Shown: positions 38,519-49,032 of the stretch, piece by piece
Numbering within the stretch: the first letter of the stretch is position 1
Layout of the letters: each line of letters opens with the position of its first letter
Source of the DNA: Bradyrhizobium tropiciagri
GTDB lineage: Bacteria > Pseudomonadota > Alphaproteobacteria > Rhizobiales > Xanthobacteraceae
DNA: 64,000 bases
Direction: 5' to 3'
Assembly (NCBI RefSeq): GCF_018130505.1
Contig: NZ_JAFCKH010000001.1
Coordinates: 372,001 to 436,000 of the forward strand
The notes under the pieces: generated by a model
Databases searched by the model: none
Told to the model about the DNA's origin: nothing
What the model saw: the letters and a program-made list of their open reading frames with translations, nothing else
Program-made: the position numbers and the translations under genes

Positions 38519-40012
38519 TCAGCCGAGCTTCCGCCAGCTGCGGCCGTCGCGCGTCAGCAGTGCGTTGGCGGCCTCCGGGCCTTCGCTGCCGGCCTTGTAG
38601 GGCTGCAGGCCGCGTCCGCCGGCATTCTTCCAGGCGTCGAGGAAAGGCTGCACCGCCTGCCAGCCGGCTTCGACGCTGTCGGCACGCTGGAACAGGATGT
38701 TGTCGCCAATCATGCAGTCGTAGATCAGCGTCTCGTAGCCGGTCGATGGCTCGGCCTTGAAGTAGTCCTTGTAGCGGAACTTCATCTCGACGCCGTCGAT
38801 GTTGATGGTCGGGCCCGGCACCTTGGTGTTGAACTGCAGCTCGATGCCCTCGGTCGGTTCGGTCGAGATGACGAGATAATTCTGCGACAGGCGGTCGACC
38901 GGTGTGTCGCGGAACATCGCGAACGGCGCCTGCTTGAACTTGATCGCGATCTCGGTGCGCTTGGACGTCAGCGCCTTGCCGGTGCGCAGATAGAAGGGAA
39001 CGCCGGCCCAGCGCCAATTGTCGATGGTCAGCTTCAGCGCGGCATAGGTTTCGGTCGAGCTGTCGGGCCTGACATCGCGCGTCTTCAGGTAATCCTCGAT
39101 CTCGGTGTCGCCGATCTTGCCGGCGCGATACTGGCCGCGCACCGAATTGGACAGCGCCTCCTGCTCGGTCTGGGTCTGGATCGCGCTCAGCACCTCGGCC
39201 TTCTCAGAGCGTACCGCATACGCGTCGAACCGTGCCGGCGGCTCCATCGTCACCAGCGACAGCAACTGGAACAGATGGTTCGGCACCATGTCGCGCAGCG
39301 CGCCGGTGGCGTCGTAGAAACTGCCGCGGTGGCCGACGCCGAGCTTCTCGTCGACGGTGATCTGGATGTGGTCGATGTGGTTGCGATTCCAGATCGGCTC
39401 GAACATGCCGTTGGCGAAGCGCAGCACCAGGATGTTCTGGACGGTTTCCTTGCCGAGGTAATGATCGATCCGGTAGATCTGGTGCTCGTCCATCAGCTTG
39501 AGCAGGGCGGCATTCAGCGCCTTTGCCGATGCCAGATCAGTGCCGAACGGCTTCTCGACCACCAGCCGCCGCCAGACGCCGTTCTCCTCCAGCATGCGGG
39601 TGCGGCCGAGCTCTCGGCTGATCGGCAGGAACGCGCTCGGCGGCGTCGCCAGATAGAACAGCCGGTTGCCGCCGGTGCCGCGCGCCTTCTCGATCTTTTC
39701 GAGCCGTTCGTTCATGGCGTCGAACGATGCCGGATCGCTCGGATCGGCCTCGATCGCGGTGACGCATTCGAACAGGCGCGCGGCGACCGCCTCGTCGACG
39801 GGGCGGGTTGCGAACTTGCGCAGGCCCTGCAGCAGGCTGTCCTTCATCTGCTCGCTCGACATGCCCTTGCGGGCGATGCCGACGACGCAGAATTTGTCCG
39901 GCAGAAGGTTGCCGGCGGCGAGATTGTACAGCGCCGGGATCACCAGGCGGTGCGTCAGGTCGCCGGTGGCGCCGAAGATGATGAAGGAGCAGGGATCGGG
40001 TTTCTTCTGCAC
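38519..40012 (-). CDS. zwf: Glucose-6-phosphate dehydrogenase
   Basis: 497 residues from a GTG start (read as MQKKPDPCSF) with GGAAG upstream. Nucleotide motif FGATGDLTHR, substrate motif RIDHYLGKETVQN and the VEKPFGTDL block are intact. It makes 6-phosphogluconolactone and NADPH, the entry to both the oxidative pentose phosphate and the Entner-Doudoroff routes. Followed immediately by pgl (TGA-gc-ATG). Confidence 0.97.
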   Translation of the reverse strand: MQKKPDPCSFIIFGATGDLTHRLVIPALYNLAAGNLLPDKFCVVGIARKGMSSEQMKDSLLQGLRKFATRPVDEAVAARLFECVTAIEADPSDPASFDAMNERLEKIEKARGTGGNRLFYLATPPSAFLPISRELGRTRMLEENGVWRRLVVEKPFGTDLASAKALNAALLKLMDEHQIYRIDHYLGKETVQNILVLRFANGMFEPIWNRNHIDHIQITVDEKLGVGHRGSFYDATGALRDMVPNHLFQLLSLVTMEPPARFDAYAVRSEKAEVLSAIQTQTEQEALSNSVRGQYRAGKIGDTEIEDYLKTRDVRPDSSTETYAALKLTIDNWRWAGVPFYLRTGKALTSKRTEIAIKFKQAPFAMFRDTPVDRLSQNYLVISTEPTEGIELQFNTKVPGPTINIDGVEMKFRYKDYFKAEPSTGYETLIYDCMIGDNILFQRADSVEAGWQAVQPFLDAWKNAGGRGLQPYKAGSEGPEAANALLTRDGRSWRKLG

Positions 40013-40030
40013 GTGATCTTCCGAGGTTGG

Positions 40031-41014
40031 TTAAGCCTTCTTCGGCGGCTCCTTGTGGCCGCCGAAGCCGGCGCGCATCGCAGAGAGGATCTTCTCGGCG
40101 AAGGTATGGTCCTTGCGCGAGCGGAAGCGCGCGAACAGTGCGGCCGTCAGCACCTCGGCCGGCACCGCCTCGTCGATCGCGGCATTCACGGTCCAGCGGC
40201 CTTCGCCGGAATCCTCGACGAAGCCGGAGTAGTTGTCGAGCGTGTGGTTCTCGGCGAGCGCCGTCGCGGTGAGATCGAGCAGCCAGGACGGGATCACGCT
40301 GCCGCGCCGCCACACCTCGGCGATGTCGGCGATGTCGAGGTCGAAGCGATGCTCGGCCGGCAGCGCCTCGATATTGGCGTTCTTCAGGATGTCGAAACCT
40401 TCCGCATAGGCCTGCATCAGGCCGTATTCGATGCCGTTGTGGATCATCTTGACGAAGTGGCCGGCGCCGATCGGGCCGGCATGGATGTAGCCCTGCTCGA
40501 TGCGCGGGTCGCGGCCGTCGCGGCCGGGCGTGCGCGGGATGTCGCCGATGCCGGGGGCCATCGCCTTGAAGATCGGGTCGAGCCGGTCGACCACGGCCTT
40601 GTCGCCGCCGATCATCATGCAGTAGCCGCGCTCGATGCCCCAGATGCCGCCGCTGGTGCCGACATCGACGTAATGCAGGCCTTTCTCCCTGAGCGCCTTG
40701 CCGCGGCGGACGTCGTCCTGCCAGAAGGTGTTGCCGCCGTCGATGATGACGTCGCCGGGCTGCATCAGCTTCGCCAGCGTCTCGATGGTGGCTTCGGTGA
40801 TCTTGCCGGCCGGCAGCATCACCCAGGCGGTGCGCGGCGTCTCCAGCTTGGCGACGAAATCCTCCAGCGAGGAGGAGCCCGCGGCGTTGTCGGCGACCAG
40901 CGCGGTGACGGCCTTGGGATCCTTGTCGTAGACGACGGCGGTGTGTCCGTGGGCGATCAGGCGGCGCACGATGTTGCCGCCCATCCGCCCGAGGCCGATC
41001 ATGCCGAGTTGCAT
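40031..41014 (-). CDS. gnd: 6-phosphogluconate dehydrogenase, short (YqeC/NAD-type) form
   Basis: 327 residues, clearly shorter than the 470-residue E. coli Gnd. It begins [19 protein letters not shown] with a Rossmann fold, has [10 protein letters not shown] and [19 protein letters not shown]. The short form is usually NAD-preferring. It oxidatively decarboxylates 6-phosphogluconate to ribulose-5-phosphate. Lies between tal-pgi and zwf in one transcription unit. Confidence 0.94.
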   Translation of the reverse strand: MQLGMIGLGRMGGNIVRRLIAHGHTAVVYDKDPKAVTALVADNAAGSSSLEDFVAKLETPRTAWVMLPAGKITEATIETLAKLMQPGDVIIDGGNTFWQDDVRRGKALREKGLHYVDVGTSGGIWGIERGYCMMIGGDKAVVDRLDPIFKAMAPGIGDIPRTPGRDGRDPRIEQGYIHAGPIGAGHFVKMIHNGIEYGLMQAYAEGFDILKNANIEALPAEHRFDLDIADIAEVWRRGSVIPSWLLDLTATALAENHTLDNYSGFVEDSGEGRWTVNAAIDEAVPAEVLTAALFARFRSRKDHTFAEKILSAMRAGFGGHKEPPKKA

Positions 41015-41027
41015 TGCCTTGCCTCCG

Positions 41028-43874
41028 TCAGTTCAGCGCAGCCGAGATCGCAGCGTCGAGCGCTGCCAATCCGGAGGCGAGGTCGCCCTTGAGATGCACG
41101 CGCAGCGCCCGCCGGCCGCGCTCGGTCAGCACGTCGAAATCGCCGCGCGCCTGCGCCGCCTTGATCACGCCGAAGCTGGCCTTCTGGCCGGGCACCGCGA
41201 GGTCCTGGCTGTCGTCGGTCGTCACCTGCAGGAACACGCCGCTGTCGGGCCCGCCCTTGTAGGCCTGTCCGGTCGAATGCAGGAAGCGCGGGCCGAACTC
41301 GGCGCAGGTCGCAAGATGCCTGGCGTCGCGGACCTTGAGCCGCATCGCCTGCATTGCGTCGATGGTGTCGCCGTCGCGCTCGATATAGGCGAGCAGGGCG
41401 ACATAGTCGCCGCGCCCGGAGCGCGACAGATGCGCTCTTATCCATGAGTTGAGATCGCCATTGGCGCCGGCCTTGCGCAATTCCTCGGCGTTCTGCGCGT
41501 CGGTGTAGAGCTCGACCTCGTCCGCCGACACCACCGGCTCCTCAGCCGGCAGTGATCCGGTTTTCTCGAACGCGGCGGTCAGCTCGCGCGTCTTGATCTT
41601 GGCGGCCTCGACGTCGGGCTGGTTGAACGGGTTGATGCCGAGGATCGAGCCTGCGACTGCGGTTGCGATCTCGAAGCGGAAGAACTCCTGGCCGATATGG
41701 TCGATCGACTTCAGCACGATGCGCACGACCGGATGGCCGGCGGCCTCGATCGCCGTGAGCTTCGCCTCATGCGCCGCATCGTGCTCGTGCTCGGTGCGCA
41801 GGTCGATGAAGAAGCGGTCGTTGCCGTAGACGGCGGCATCGCCGATCGTCTCGCCCTCGATCGGGATCAGGCCCTTGCCGTCCTTGCCGGTGGATTCGGC
41901 GATCAACTGCTCGGCCCAGGCGCCGAAATCGGCGACGTCGGGCGAGGCGAAGATCGTCACCTTGTCGCGGCCTTCGAGCCCGGCGATGCCCATCGCAAGG
42001 CCGAGCTGCACGCCGGGGTTCTCATGCGGCGGCACGTCGGCGCCGCAGGAGCGCGCCATCGACAGCGCATGGCCGAGCAGGCTGCGGACATCGATGCCGG
42101 CCGCGGCCGCCGGCACCAGGCCGAACGGCGACAGCACGGAGTAGCGGCCGCCGATCGCCGGATCGCCGTAGAAGATCCGGGCAAAGCCCTGCTTGATTGC
42201 GACCTTCTGCAAGGAGGAACCGGGATCGGTCACCGCGATGAAGCGGTGGCCGGCCTTGTCCTTGCCGATCGCTTTCGCCACCCGGTCGAAGAAGTAGTCC
42301 TTCATCACGTTCGGCTCGGTGGTGCCGCCGGATTTCGAGGAGACGATGAACAGCGTCCTCGAGATGTCGACATACTCCTCCATCGCGCGCACCTGGGCGG
42401 GATCGGTGGAGTCGAGCACATGCAGCCGCGGGAAGCCGGATTTGTGCGGGAAGGTCTCGGCCAGCACTTCCGGCCCGAGGCTCGAACCGCCCATGCCGAG
42501 CACCACGGCGTCGGTGAAGTTCTGCCCCTTCACGCGCCGCGCGAAATCCTCGTAGTCGGCGACATCGGCGGTAGCGGCGCTGGTCAGCCAGCCCAGCCAT
42601 TTGTTCTCGTCGTCGCCGGTCCAGACCGACTTGTCCTTCTGCCAGAGCCGGCGGATCTTGGCTTGGGCGCGCCACTCCTCGGTGCTCTTCTCGACCGCCT
42701 TCTCGATGGTGGCGCCGAGCGCGAGCTTCTGCGGGTCGATGCCGCCGCCGAGTGAGGTCGCGCGCTTGTGGGCGACCGCGCCGTAGAGCTTGTCGGCCGC
42801 GTCGGCGAACAGCTTGACGCCGTCCTTGACCAATTCCTCAGTGATGGCGTCGAGCGAGATGCCGGATTTCTCCAGCTCGTCCAGCACGTGACGAGCGTCC
42901 TCGACGTTTTCCTCCAGGCTGTCGCGCAGCTTGCCGTGGTCGCGGAAGGCATCCAGCGTCGCCGGCGGCACGGTGTTGACGGTGTCGGGGCCGATCAGCT
43001 CCTCGACATAGAGCACGTCGCTGTAGTCCTTGTTCTTGGTGCCGGTCGAGGCCCACAGCAGCCGCTGCGGCTTGGCGCCCTTTGCCTTCAGCTTGTCCCA
43101 GCGCGCGCCCGCGAACAGGCGCTTGTAGTCCTGGTAGGCAAGCTTGGCGTTGGCGATCGCGACCTTGCCCTTCAGGGCGGCCAGCCGCTCCTTCTCGGAC
43201 GGGTCATTGGCGCGGGCGATCTTCTCGTCGAGCTGCTTGTCGACCGCTGAGTCGATCCGGCTGACGAAGAAGCTGGCGACGCTCGCGACATGGGAGGGAT
43301 CGCCGCCCTTGGCGACGTATTTCTCCAGGCCCTTCAGGTAGGCTTCCGCCACCTGGCGGTAGACCTTCTGGGAAAACAGCAGCGTGATGTTGATGCTGAT
43401 GCCTTCGCCGATCAGCTGCTCGATCGCGGGCAGGCCCTCCGGCGTCGCCGGCACCTTGACCATCAGGTTCTTGCGATGCACGTCCTCCCACAGCCGCTCG
43501 GCCTCGGCGATGGTGCCCTTGGTGTCCATCGCGAGATAGGGCGACACTTCCAGGCTGACGAAGCCATCACCGCCATGGCTCTGGTCGTAGACCGGGCGCA
43601 GCACGTCGGCGGCGTGCTGGATGTCCGCGACCGCGAGCTGCTCGAACAGGTCGGCGACCGAACGGTCGCCCGACTTCAGCGCCTGGCCGATCGCGCCGTC
43701 ATATTCGTCCGAGCTGCCGATCGCCTTCTCGAAAATCGAGGGGTTGGACGTCACGCCTTTGACGCCGTCGGTCTCGATCAGCCGCTTCAGGTCGCCTTTG
43801 GCGACGAAGCCGCGAGCCAAAAAGTCCAGCCAGACCGCCTGGCCGTGATTTTCGAGTGCTTTGACGGGGTTCAT
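41028..43874 (-). CDS. Transaldolase / glucose-6-phosphate isomerase fusion
   Basis: 948 residues starting [20 protein letters not shown] at 43874; an upstream in-frame start at 43988 is rejected because the usual transaldolase N-terminus begins here. Residues about 1-370 are transaldolase ([13 protein letters not shown], Schiff-base Lys in LMVKVPAT). From about 420 the phosphoglucose isomerase part follows ([23 protein letters not shown]). The fusion joins two reactions around fructose-6-phosphate and is usually annotated as a bifunctional Tal-Pgi. First gene of the operon with gnd, zwf, pgl, gntK and the HAD gene. Confidence 0.95.
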   Translation of the reverse strand: MNPVKALENHGQAVWLDFLARGFVAKGDLKRLIETDGVKGVTSNPSIFEKAIGSSDEYDGAIGQALKSGDRSVADLFEQLAVADIQHAADVLRPVYDQSHGGDGFVSLEVSPYLAMDTKGTIAEAERLWEDVHRKNLMVKVPATPEGLPAIEQLIGEGISINITLLFSQKVYRQVAEAYLKGLEKYVAKGGDPSHVASVASFFVSRIDSAVDKQLDEKIARANDPSEKERLAALKGKVAIANAKLAYQDYKRLFAGARWDKLKAKGAKPQRLLWASTGTKNKDYSDVLYVEELIGPDTVNTVPPATLDAFRDHGKLRDSLEENVEDARHVLDELEKSGISLDAITEELVKDGVKLFADAADKLYGAVAHKRATSLGGGIDPQKLALGATIEKAVEKSTEEWRAQAKIRRLWQKDKSVWTGDDENKWLGWLTSAATADVADYEDFARRVKGQNFTDAVVLGMGGSSLGPEVLAETFPHKSGFPRLHVLDSTDPAQVRAMEEYVDISRTLFIVSSKSGGTTEPNVMKDYFFDRVAKAIGKDKAGHRFIAVTDPGSSLQKVAIKQGFARIFYGDPAIGGRYSVLSPFGLVPAAAAGIDVRSLLGHALSMARSCGADVPPHENPGVQLGLAMGIAGLEGRDKVTIFASPDVADFGAWAEQLIAESTGKDGKGLIPIEGETIGDAAVYGNDRFFIDLRTEHEHDAAHEAKLTAIEAAGHPVVRIVLKSIDHIGQEFFRFEIATAVAGSILGINPFNQPDVEAAKIKTRELTAAFEKTGSLPAEEPVVSADEVELYTDAQNAEELRKAGANGDLNSWIRAHLSRSGRGDYVALLAYIERDGDTIDAMQAMRLKVRDARHLATCAEFGPRFLHSTGQAYKGGPDSGVFLQVTTDDSQDLAVPGQKASFGVIKAAQARGDFDVLTERGRRALRVHLKGDLASGLAALDAAISAALN

Positions 43875-44092
43875 GGGTGCCTGTTCTCGTTCGATCGAGG
43901 GTCGATTTTTGGGTTCCCGGGCAGCTTTCGGGGACGGAAGCGGATTGTCAACATGGGGGTGCCCGGGGCGGAATATCAGGATTCCCAAGGGATAACGCCA
44001 TTCACATCAGTTCGATCCGTCGGGTAGCCGCCCCGAGCAGAGCCTGATCTCTGAACATTTTTATGACGCGTTCTGGGCCGTGTGCAGTGCGG

Positions 44093-44539
44093 TCAAGGCC
44101 GCAGATAAAGGTAGCCCTGCGACTGCAGCTCGGCGAGGCGGACCACGCCACCCCGATCGGCGCTGACGAAGCCGGGAAGCAGGTCCTTCAGGCTGATGTT
44201 CTGCGATTTCATGGTGTTGCCGCAGGCGGCGAGCTCGATACCGTCCTTGGCGAACTGGCCGACGCGACGCGACAGGTCGGCATTGCCGGCGGTCGAATGA
44301 AACGCCTTCAGCGCCGGGCCGTGCACCACGAGCGCGATCGTCACATTGTCGGGACCGCCGACGCCGTCGAGATGGTTCTGGATATTGCCGACCACGAAGC
44401 TGACCTTGTCGAGGTCGGAGAGGTGATAGACCACCTTCAGCTTGTTCGCGGGCACCTCGGTCGCCGCGCCGGCCTTGGACGCGGCGAACACGGCGCTGAT
44501 CGCCGAGACGGTGCCCCACAGGATACTGCGTCGGTGCAT
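44093..44539 (-). CDS. Exported DsrE-family protein
   Basis: 148 residues from MHRRSILWG, with GGGAGGGAC upstream. The twin Arg and hydrophobic segment ending AGAATE look like a signal sequence, possibly Tat type. The remainder is the DsrE fold (KVVYHLSDLDKVSFVVGNIQ, VVHGPALKAF) with one Cys in AACGNTM at the place where DsrE proteins often carry a sulfur-binding Cys. Possible periplasmic sulfur-related role; no partner genes for sulfur oxidation nearby. Confidence 0.8.
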   Translation of the reverse strand: MHRRSILWGTVSAISAVFAASKAGAATEVPANKLKVVYHLSDLDKVSFVVGNIQNHLDGVGGPDNVTIALVVHGPALKAFHSTAGNADLSRRVGQFAKDGIELAACGNTMKSQNISLKDLLPGFVSADRGGVVRLAELQSQGYLYLRP

Positions 44540-44580
44540 GGCGTCCCTCCCGTTACCGGTGTTGTTCGGGCGATAGCCTA

Positions 44581-45210
44581 TCACTTGTGGCTGAGTGCGG
44601 CGAGTTCCGTGCGATCGGTCACGAGCTCGGCGCATTCGCTACTGTCGGCACGGTCGACGCGAAAGATCTTGTCGTCGCCGCTGCCGGACAGTGCCTCCCC
44701 GGCAGCGTCATCCGGCATGGCGTCTCCCGGCTTGCCGCGCTCGGAGACCATGATGCGCCCGATGTGGACGATCGCGGATTTGTTATCCTTTGATAATGCC
44801 ACAGTGATGCCACCGCCATCACAATCGACGTTGCATTCATAGCGCAGCTCGTGGCCCCGCTCGCTCGCGAGGGCGTGATTGCATGAGCCGACGGAGTCGA
44901 AATCGCCGGCGCGATCGCGGAATTTGACGCCGGTGCGGAAGGAATAGCTGATGGTCTTGTCCTCAGGCTCCGTTTCGGCCTCGACCAGCAGCTTCATCGC
45001 GCTGACCTTCTGCTTCGGGTGCTGCGCCAGATGATTTGCGTCGTAGCGCCGCACGAAGCAGGCATAGGTTTTCTCGTGCACGGGGCCCGCGAACATCCGC
45101 TTGTCGAAGGCGGCAGCCCTTGCCTTGTCGACGGCGTCCTGGGCCTGGGCGGCGAACGTCGCGGCGGCGTATGCCGCAACTGCGAGGACGATACGGGATA
45201 GCAGCTTCAT
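44581..45210 (-). CDS. Exported hypothetical protein with conserved cysteines
   Basis: 209 residues, ATG at 45210 preceded by GAGAG. A clear signal peptide (MKLLSRIVLAVAAYAAATFA, cleavage after AQA). The mature part has Cys residues in YACFVRRY, GSCNHAL and ECNVDCDGGG, which may form disulfides in the periplasm, and a late ECAELV. I do not recognise the family. It starts 41 bp upstream of the DsrE-family gene in the same direction and may be co-transcribed. Longer in-frame starts upstream lack a signal peptide and are rejected. Confidence 0.75.
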   Translation of the reverse strand: MKLLSRIVLAVAAYAAATFAAQAQDAVDKARAAAFDKRMFAGPVHEKTYACFVRRYDANHLAQHPKQKVSAMKLLVEAETEPEDKTISYSFRTGVKFRDRAGDFDSVGSCNHALASERGHELRYECNVDCDGGGITVALSKDNKSAIVHIGRIMVSERGKPGDAMPDDAAGEALSGSGDDKIFRVDRADSSECAELVTDRTELAALSHK

Positions 45211-45708
45211 GGCCCGGCTCTCGGGAATAACAGGTGCTGTCGGCACATCACCATGATGCGCGGCGAAAGTACCGCGCGGAACTGCGCGGTCTCGCTGCCT
45301 TAGTCGCGGCGATATGGAGGCACGTTCAAGGGTGTCTGAATGTTTGTTCATGCACGCCCGTAGACGCCGCATCTTGACGCCAAGGCTGGACAGCCACACC
45401 TTTTCAGGGAGGCCAAAGTTCATCGTCGGGCAGGGAAGGTGCCCCGTTCGAATGTCCGCTTTTGGAGGCCGGCCCGTTAAACCACGGATGTTGCGAGAGT
45501 GCGACAACGGCCAAAAACAGGGGGATATTGATGAACTATTAAGCTTCCTGCCTGTTGATAAGGCGGTGGCTGCACGCGCCGTGCATTGCCGAAGTGAGTC
45601 GGTCGAGTGTCCAATGGACCCAGCGTGCCGACGCTGATTCGATCCTTGGACGCTCTGGTTGCGACTCGTGTCAGTCGTGCGGCGATACATATCGTGGAGA
45701 GAGGGATC
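45211..45708. other. Gene-free region upstream of prkA
   Basis: 498 bp between divergent genes. It is less GC-rich around 45520-45560 (ATTGATGAACTATTAAGC) and must hold the promoters of the exported hypothetical protein and of prkA. A possible frame at 45314-45637 has no ribosome site and low-complexity Arg-rich sequence, so I do not call it. I found no exact EcfG motif and no sigma-54 motif with correct spacing. Confidence 0.5.
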
Positions 45709-47652
45709 ATGTACAACGATTCTTTGTTCAACGCCTTCGCAAGGTCGTTTGAAGCGCGAAGCCAAACCGACATGTCGATGGCCGAGTATCTGGAGTCGTG
45801 TCGAAGTGATCCGATGCGATATGCCAATGCGGCCGAGCGGTTATTAGCGGCAATCGGTGAGCCTCACATGATTGACACGGCCAAGGACCCACGCCTTGGC
45901 CGTATCTTTTTGAACCGTACGATCAGGTCGTATCCGGCCTTCGCCGGCTTCCACGGCATGGAAGACACGATCGAGCGCATCGTCGGCTTCTTCCGTCACG
46001 CCGCGCAGGGCCTCGAGGAGCGCAAGCAGATCCTCTACCTGCTCGGGCCGGTCGGCGGCGGCAAGTCATCGCTCGCCGAGCGCATCAAGGCGCTGATGGA
46101 AGTGCATCCGATCTACGTGCTGAAGGCCGGTGACGAGCTCTCGCCGGTGTTCGAGTCGCCGCTCGGCCTGTTCGATCCCGATCAACTCGGTCCGATGATC
46201 GAGGAGAAGTACGGCATCCCGCGCCGCCGGCTGAGCGGGCTGATGTCGCCATGGGCCTACAAGCGGCTCGAGGCGTTCGGCGGTGACATCTCGCAATTCC
46301 GCGTCGCGCGCATCCAGCCCTCGCGGCTGCGCCAGATCGCGGTCGCCAAGACCGAGCCCGGCGACGAGAACAACCAGGACATCTCCTCGCTGGTCGGCAA
46401 GGTCGACATCCGCAAGCTGGAGACCTACGCCCAGAACGATCCCGACGCCTACAGCTACTCCGGCGGCCTCAACCGCGCCAACCAGGGCGTGCTCGAGTTC
46501 GTCGAGATGTTCAAGGCGCCGATCAAGATGCTGCATCCGCTGCTGACGGCGACGCAGGAAGGCAACTACATCGGCACCGAGAACATCGGCGCGATCCCGT
46601 TCACCGGCATCATTCTTGCGCACTCCAACGAGGCGGAGTGGCAGAGCTTCAAGACCAACAAGAACAACGAGGCCTTCATCGACCGCATCTGCGTCATCAA
46701 GGTCCCGTACTGCCTGCGGACGACCGAGGAGCAGAAGATCTACGAGAAGCTGATCGAGAGCTCCGAGCTCGCCTCCGCGCCCTGCGCCCCGGCGACGCTG
46801 GAGACGCTGGCGCGCTTCACGGTGATGTCGCGCCTGCGCAAGCACGAGAACTCGACGCTGTTCGCCAAGATGCGGGTCTATGACGGCGAGAGCCTGAAGG
46901 AATCCGATCCGAAGGCGCGCAGCGTACAGGAGTACAAGGACGCGGCCGGCGTCGACGAAGGCATGGACGGCGTCTCGACCCGCTTCGCCTTCAAGGTGCT
47001 CGCCTCGACCTTCAACCACGACACCACCGAGGTCGGCGCCGACGCGGTGCATCTGATGTATGTGCTGGAGCAGGCGATCCGCCGTGAGCAGCTGCCCGAT
47101 GAAGCCGAGAAGCGTTATCTCGAATTCATCAAGGCCGACCTCGCGCCGCGCTACGCCGAGTTCATCGGCAACGAGATCCAGAAGGCCTATCTGGAATCCT
47201 ACGCCGACTACGGCCAGAACCTGTTCGACCGTTACGTCGACTACGCCGACGCCTGGATCGAGGATCAGGACTTCAAGGATCCCGACACCGGCCAGCTGAT
47301 GAACCGCGAGCTCTTGAACCAGGAGCTGACCAAGATCGAGAAGCCGGCCGGCATCGCCAACCCGAAGGACTTCCGCAACGAGGTCGTCAAGTTCTCGCTG
47401 CGTTCGCGGGCGCACAATAACGGCAAGAACCCGAGCTGGACCTCCTACGAAAAGGTTCGCGACGTGATCGAGAAGCGGATATTCTCCCAGGTCGAGGATC
47501 TGCTTCCGGTGATCTCGTTCGGCTCGAAGAAGGACGGTGAGACCGAAAAGAAGCACGGCGAGTTCGTCGCGCGGATGGTGGAGCGCGGTTACACCGAGCG
47601 CCAGGTCCGTCGTCTGGTCGAGTGGTACATGCGGGTGAAGCAGGCCGGTTAA
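45709..47652 (+). CDS. prkA: PrkA, serine protein kinase / AAA+ protein
   Basis: 647 residues from the ATG at 45709 (MYNDSLFNAFARSF), with GGAGAGAGGG upstream; an in-frame extension to 45607 is not supported by a ribosome site. AAA-like domain with P-loop LLGPVGGGKSSLAERI, then the C-terminal kinase-related domain ending VRRLVEWYMRVKQAG. E. coli YeaG is its counterpart, acting in nitrogen-starvation and stationary-phase adaptation. Followed by yeaH and spoVR, the conserved three-gene set. Confidence 0.96.
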   Translation: MYNDSLFNAFARSFEARSQTDMSMAEYLESCRSDPMRYANAAERLLAAIGEPHMIDTAKDPRLGRIFLNRTIRSYPAFAGFHGMEDTIERIVGFFRHAAQGLEERKQILYLLGPVGGGKSSLAERIKALMEVHPIYVLKAGDELSPVFESPLGLFDPDQLGPMIEEKYGIPRRRLSGLMSPWAYKRLEAFGGDISQFRVARIQPSRLRQIAVAKTEPGDENNQDISSLVGKVDIRKLETYAQNDPDAYSYSGGLNRANQGVLEFVEMFKAPIKMLHPLLTATQEGNYIGTENIGAIPFTGIILAHSNEAEWQSFKTNKNNEAFIDRICVIKVPYCLRTTEEQKIYEKLIESSELASAPCAPATLETLARFTVMSRLRKHENSTLFAKMRVYDGESLKESDPKARSVQEYKDAAGVDEGMDGVSTRFAFKVLASTFNHDTTEVGADAVHLMYVLEQAIRREQLPDEAEKRYLEFIKADLAPRYAEFIGNEIQKAYLESYADYGQNLFDRYVDYADAWIEDQDFKDPDTGQLMNRELLNQELTKIEKPAGIANPKDFRNEVVKFSLRSRAHNNGKNPSWTSYEKVRDVIEKRIFSQVEDLLPVISFGSKKDGETEKKHGEFVARMVERGYTERQVRRLVEWYMRVKQAG

Positions 47653-47754
47653 GCGCAGGATCCGGAGAGTCGGCAGCGGCTCTCCTTGCTCCGTCCCAAT
47701 AAGAATGATGATGCGATCGCTTCCGTTCGCATCACGGCGTGAGGCAGATGCAAC

Positions 47755-49032
47755 GTGGTCATGCATATCGTCGATCGGCGGCTCAATCCGGGTAGCAAGA
47801 GCCTGGAGAACCGTCAGCGTTTCCTGCGCCGCGCCAAGGCGCTGGTGCAGGGCGCCGTGAAGAAGTCGTCGCAGGACCGGGACATCAAGGATGTCCTGGA
47901 GGGCGGCGAAGTGACGATTCCGCTGGACGGGATGGATGAGCCGCGCTTCCGGCGCGAAGGCGGCACGCGCGACCTGGTGCTGCCCGGCAACAAGAAATTC
48001 GTCGAAGGCGATTACCTGCCGCGACCGACCCAGAGCGGCGCCAAGGGCTCCGGCGCGGGTGAGGGCGACAGCGAGGACGCCTTCCGCTTCGTGCTCAGCC
48101 GCGACGAGTTCGTCGATTTGTTCCTCGATGACCTCGAACTGCCCGACCTTGCCAAGCGCAAGCTCGCCGAGACCGAGAGCGAGGGCATCCAGCGCGCCGG
48201 CTATTCCACATCAGGCTCGCCGGCCAATATCTCGATCAGCCGCACCGTGAGCCGCGCGCTGGCGCGGCGCGTGGCGCTGCGCCGGCCGCGCAAGGACGAG
48301 ATCGAGGCACTCGAGGCCGAGCTTGCCGAATGCGATGACGCGGTGCGACGGCGCGAACTGATGGCGCAGCTCGAGGCGCTGAAGGCCAAGGTTAAGCGCA
48401 TTCCGTTCATCGATCCGATCGACATCCGCTACCGCCGGTTCGAGACCGTGCCGAAGCCGGTGGCGCAGGCCGTGATGTTCTGCCTGATGGACGTCTCGGG
48501 CTCGATGTCCGAGCACATGAAGGACCTCGCCAAGCGGTTCTACATGCTGCTCTACGTGTTCCTGAAGCGGCGCTACAAGCACGTCGAGATCGTGTTCGTC
48601 CGCCACACCGACCGCGCCGAGGAGGTCGACGAGGATACGTTCTTCCACGGGCCGGCTTCCGGCGGCACGCTGGTGTCGAGTGCGCTGGTGGCGATGAACG
48701 AGATCGTCCGCACCCGCTTCCGCCCGGCCGACTGGAACATCTACGCCGCCCAGGCCTCCGACGGCGATAACATGACGTCCGACAGCGCGCTGACCGGACA
48801 GCTCTTGACCAACAATATCCTGCCGGTCTGCCAGTTCTTCGCCTATCTCGAGGTCGGCGAGGCCGCCAACTACACCTTCGACATGCCGGACTCCTCGCTG
48901 TGGACGCTGTACGAGCGCCTGCGCAACGAGGGCGCGCCGCTGTCGATGCGCAAGGTCAGCGAGCGCGGCGAGATCTTTCCGGTGTTCCAGGATCTGTTCA
49001 AGCGCCGCAGCCAGCAAGAGAGGGTTCCGTAA
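47755..49032 (+). CDS. YeaH/YhbH family protein (DUF444)
   Basis: 425 residues. The GTG at 47755 has GAGG ten bases upstream; the ATG at 47761 (MHIVDRRLNPGSKS) is the alternative and matches the family N-terminus equally well. Contains SRTVSRALARRVALRRP, PVAQAVMFCLMDVSGSMSEH with a VWA-like MIDAS DVSGS, and VFVRHTDRAEEVDEDTFF. Function is poorly known; always linked to PrkA and SpoVR. Its TAA overlaps the spoVR ATG by one base. Confidence 0.93.
   Translation: MVMHIVDRRLNPGSKSLENRQRFLRRAKALVQGAVKKSSQDRDIKDVLEGGEVTIPLDGMDEPRFRREGGTRDLVLPGNKKFVEGDYLPRPTQSGAKGSGAGEGDSEDAFRFVLSRDEFVDLFLDDLELPDLAKRKLAETESEGIQRAGYSTSGSPANISISRTVSRALARRVALRRPRKDEIEALEAELAECDDAVRRRELMAQLEALKAKVKRIPFIDPIDIRYRRFETVPKPVAQAVMFCLMDVSGSMSEHMKDLAKRFYMLLYVFLKRRYKHVEIVFVRHTDRAEEVDEDTFFHGPASGGTLVSSALVAMNEIVRTRFRPADWNIYAAQASDGDNMTSDSALTGQLLTNNILPVCQFFAYLEVGEAANYTFDMPDSSLWTLYERLRNEGAPLSMRKVSERGEIFPVFQDLFKRRSQQERVP

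Noticed and set aside
45314-45637. Possible 107-residue gene upstream of prkA
   Set aside because: No ribosome site, irregular Arg-rich sequence, and it would block the promoter space of prkA.
45646-45662. Sigma-54-like TTGG...TTGC before prkA
   Set aside because: GG and GC are 11 bases apart instead of 10 and the rest of the consensus is missing.
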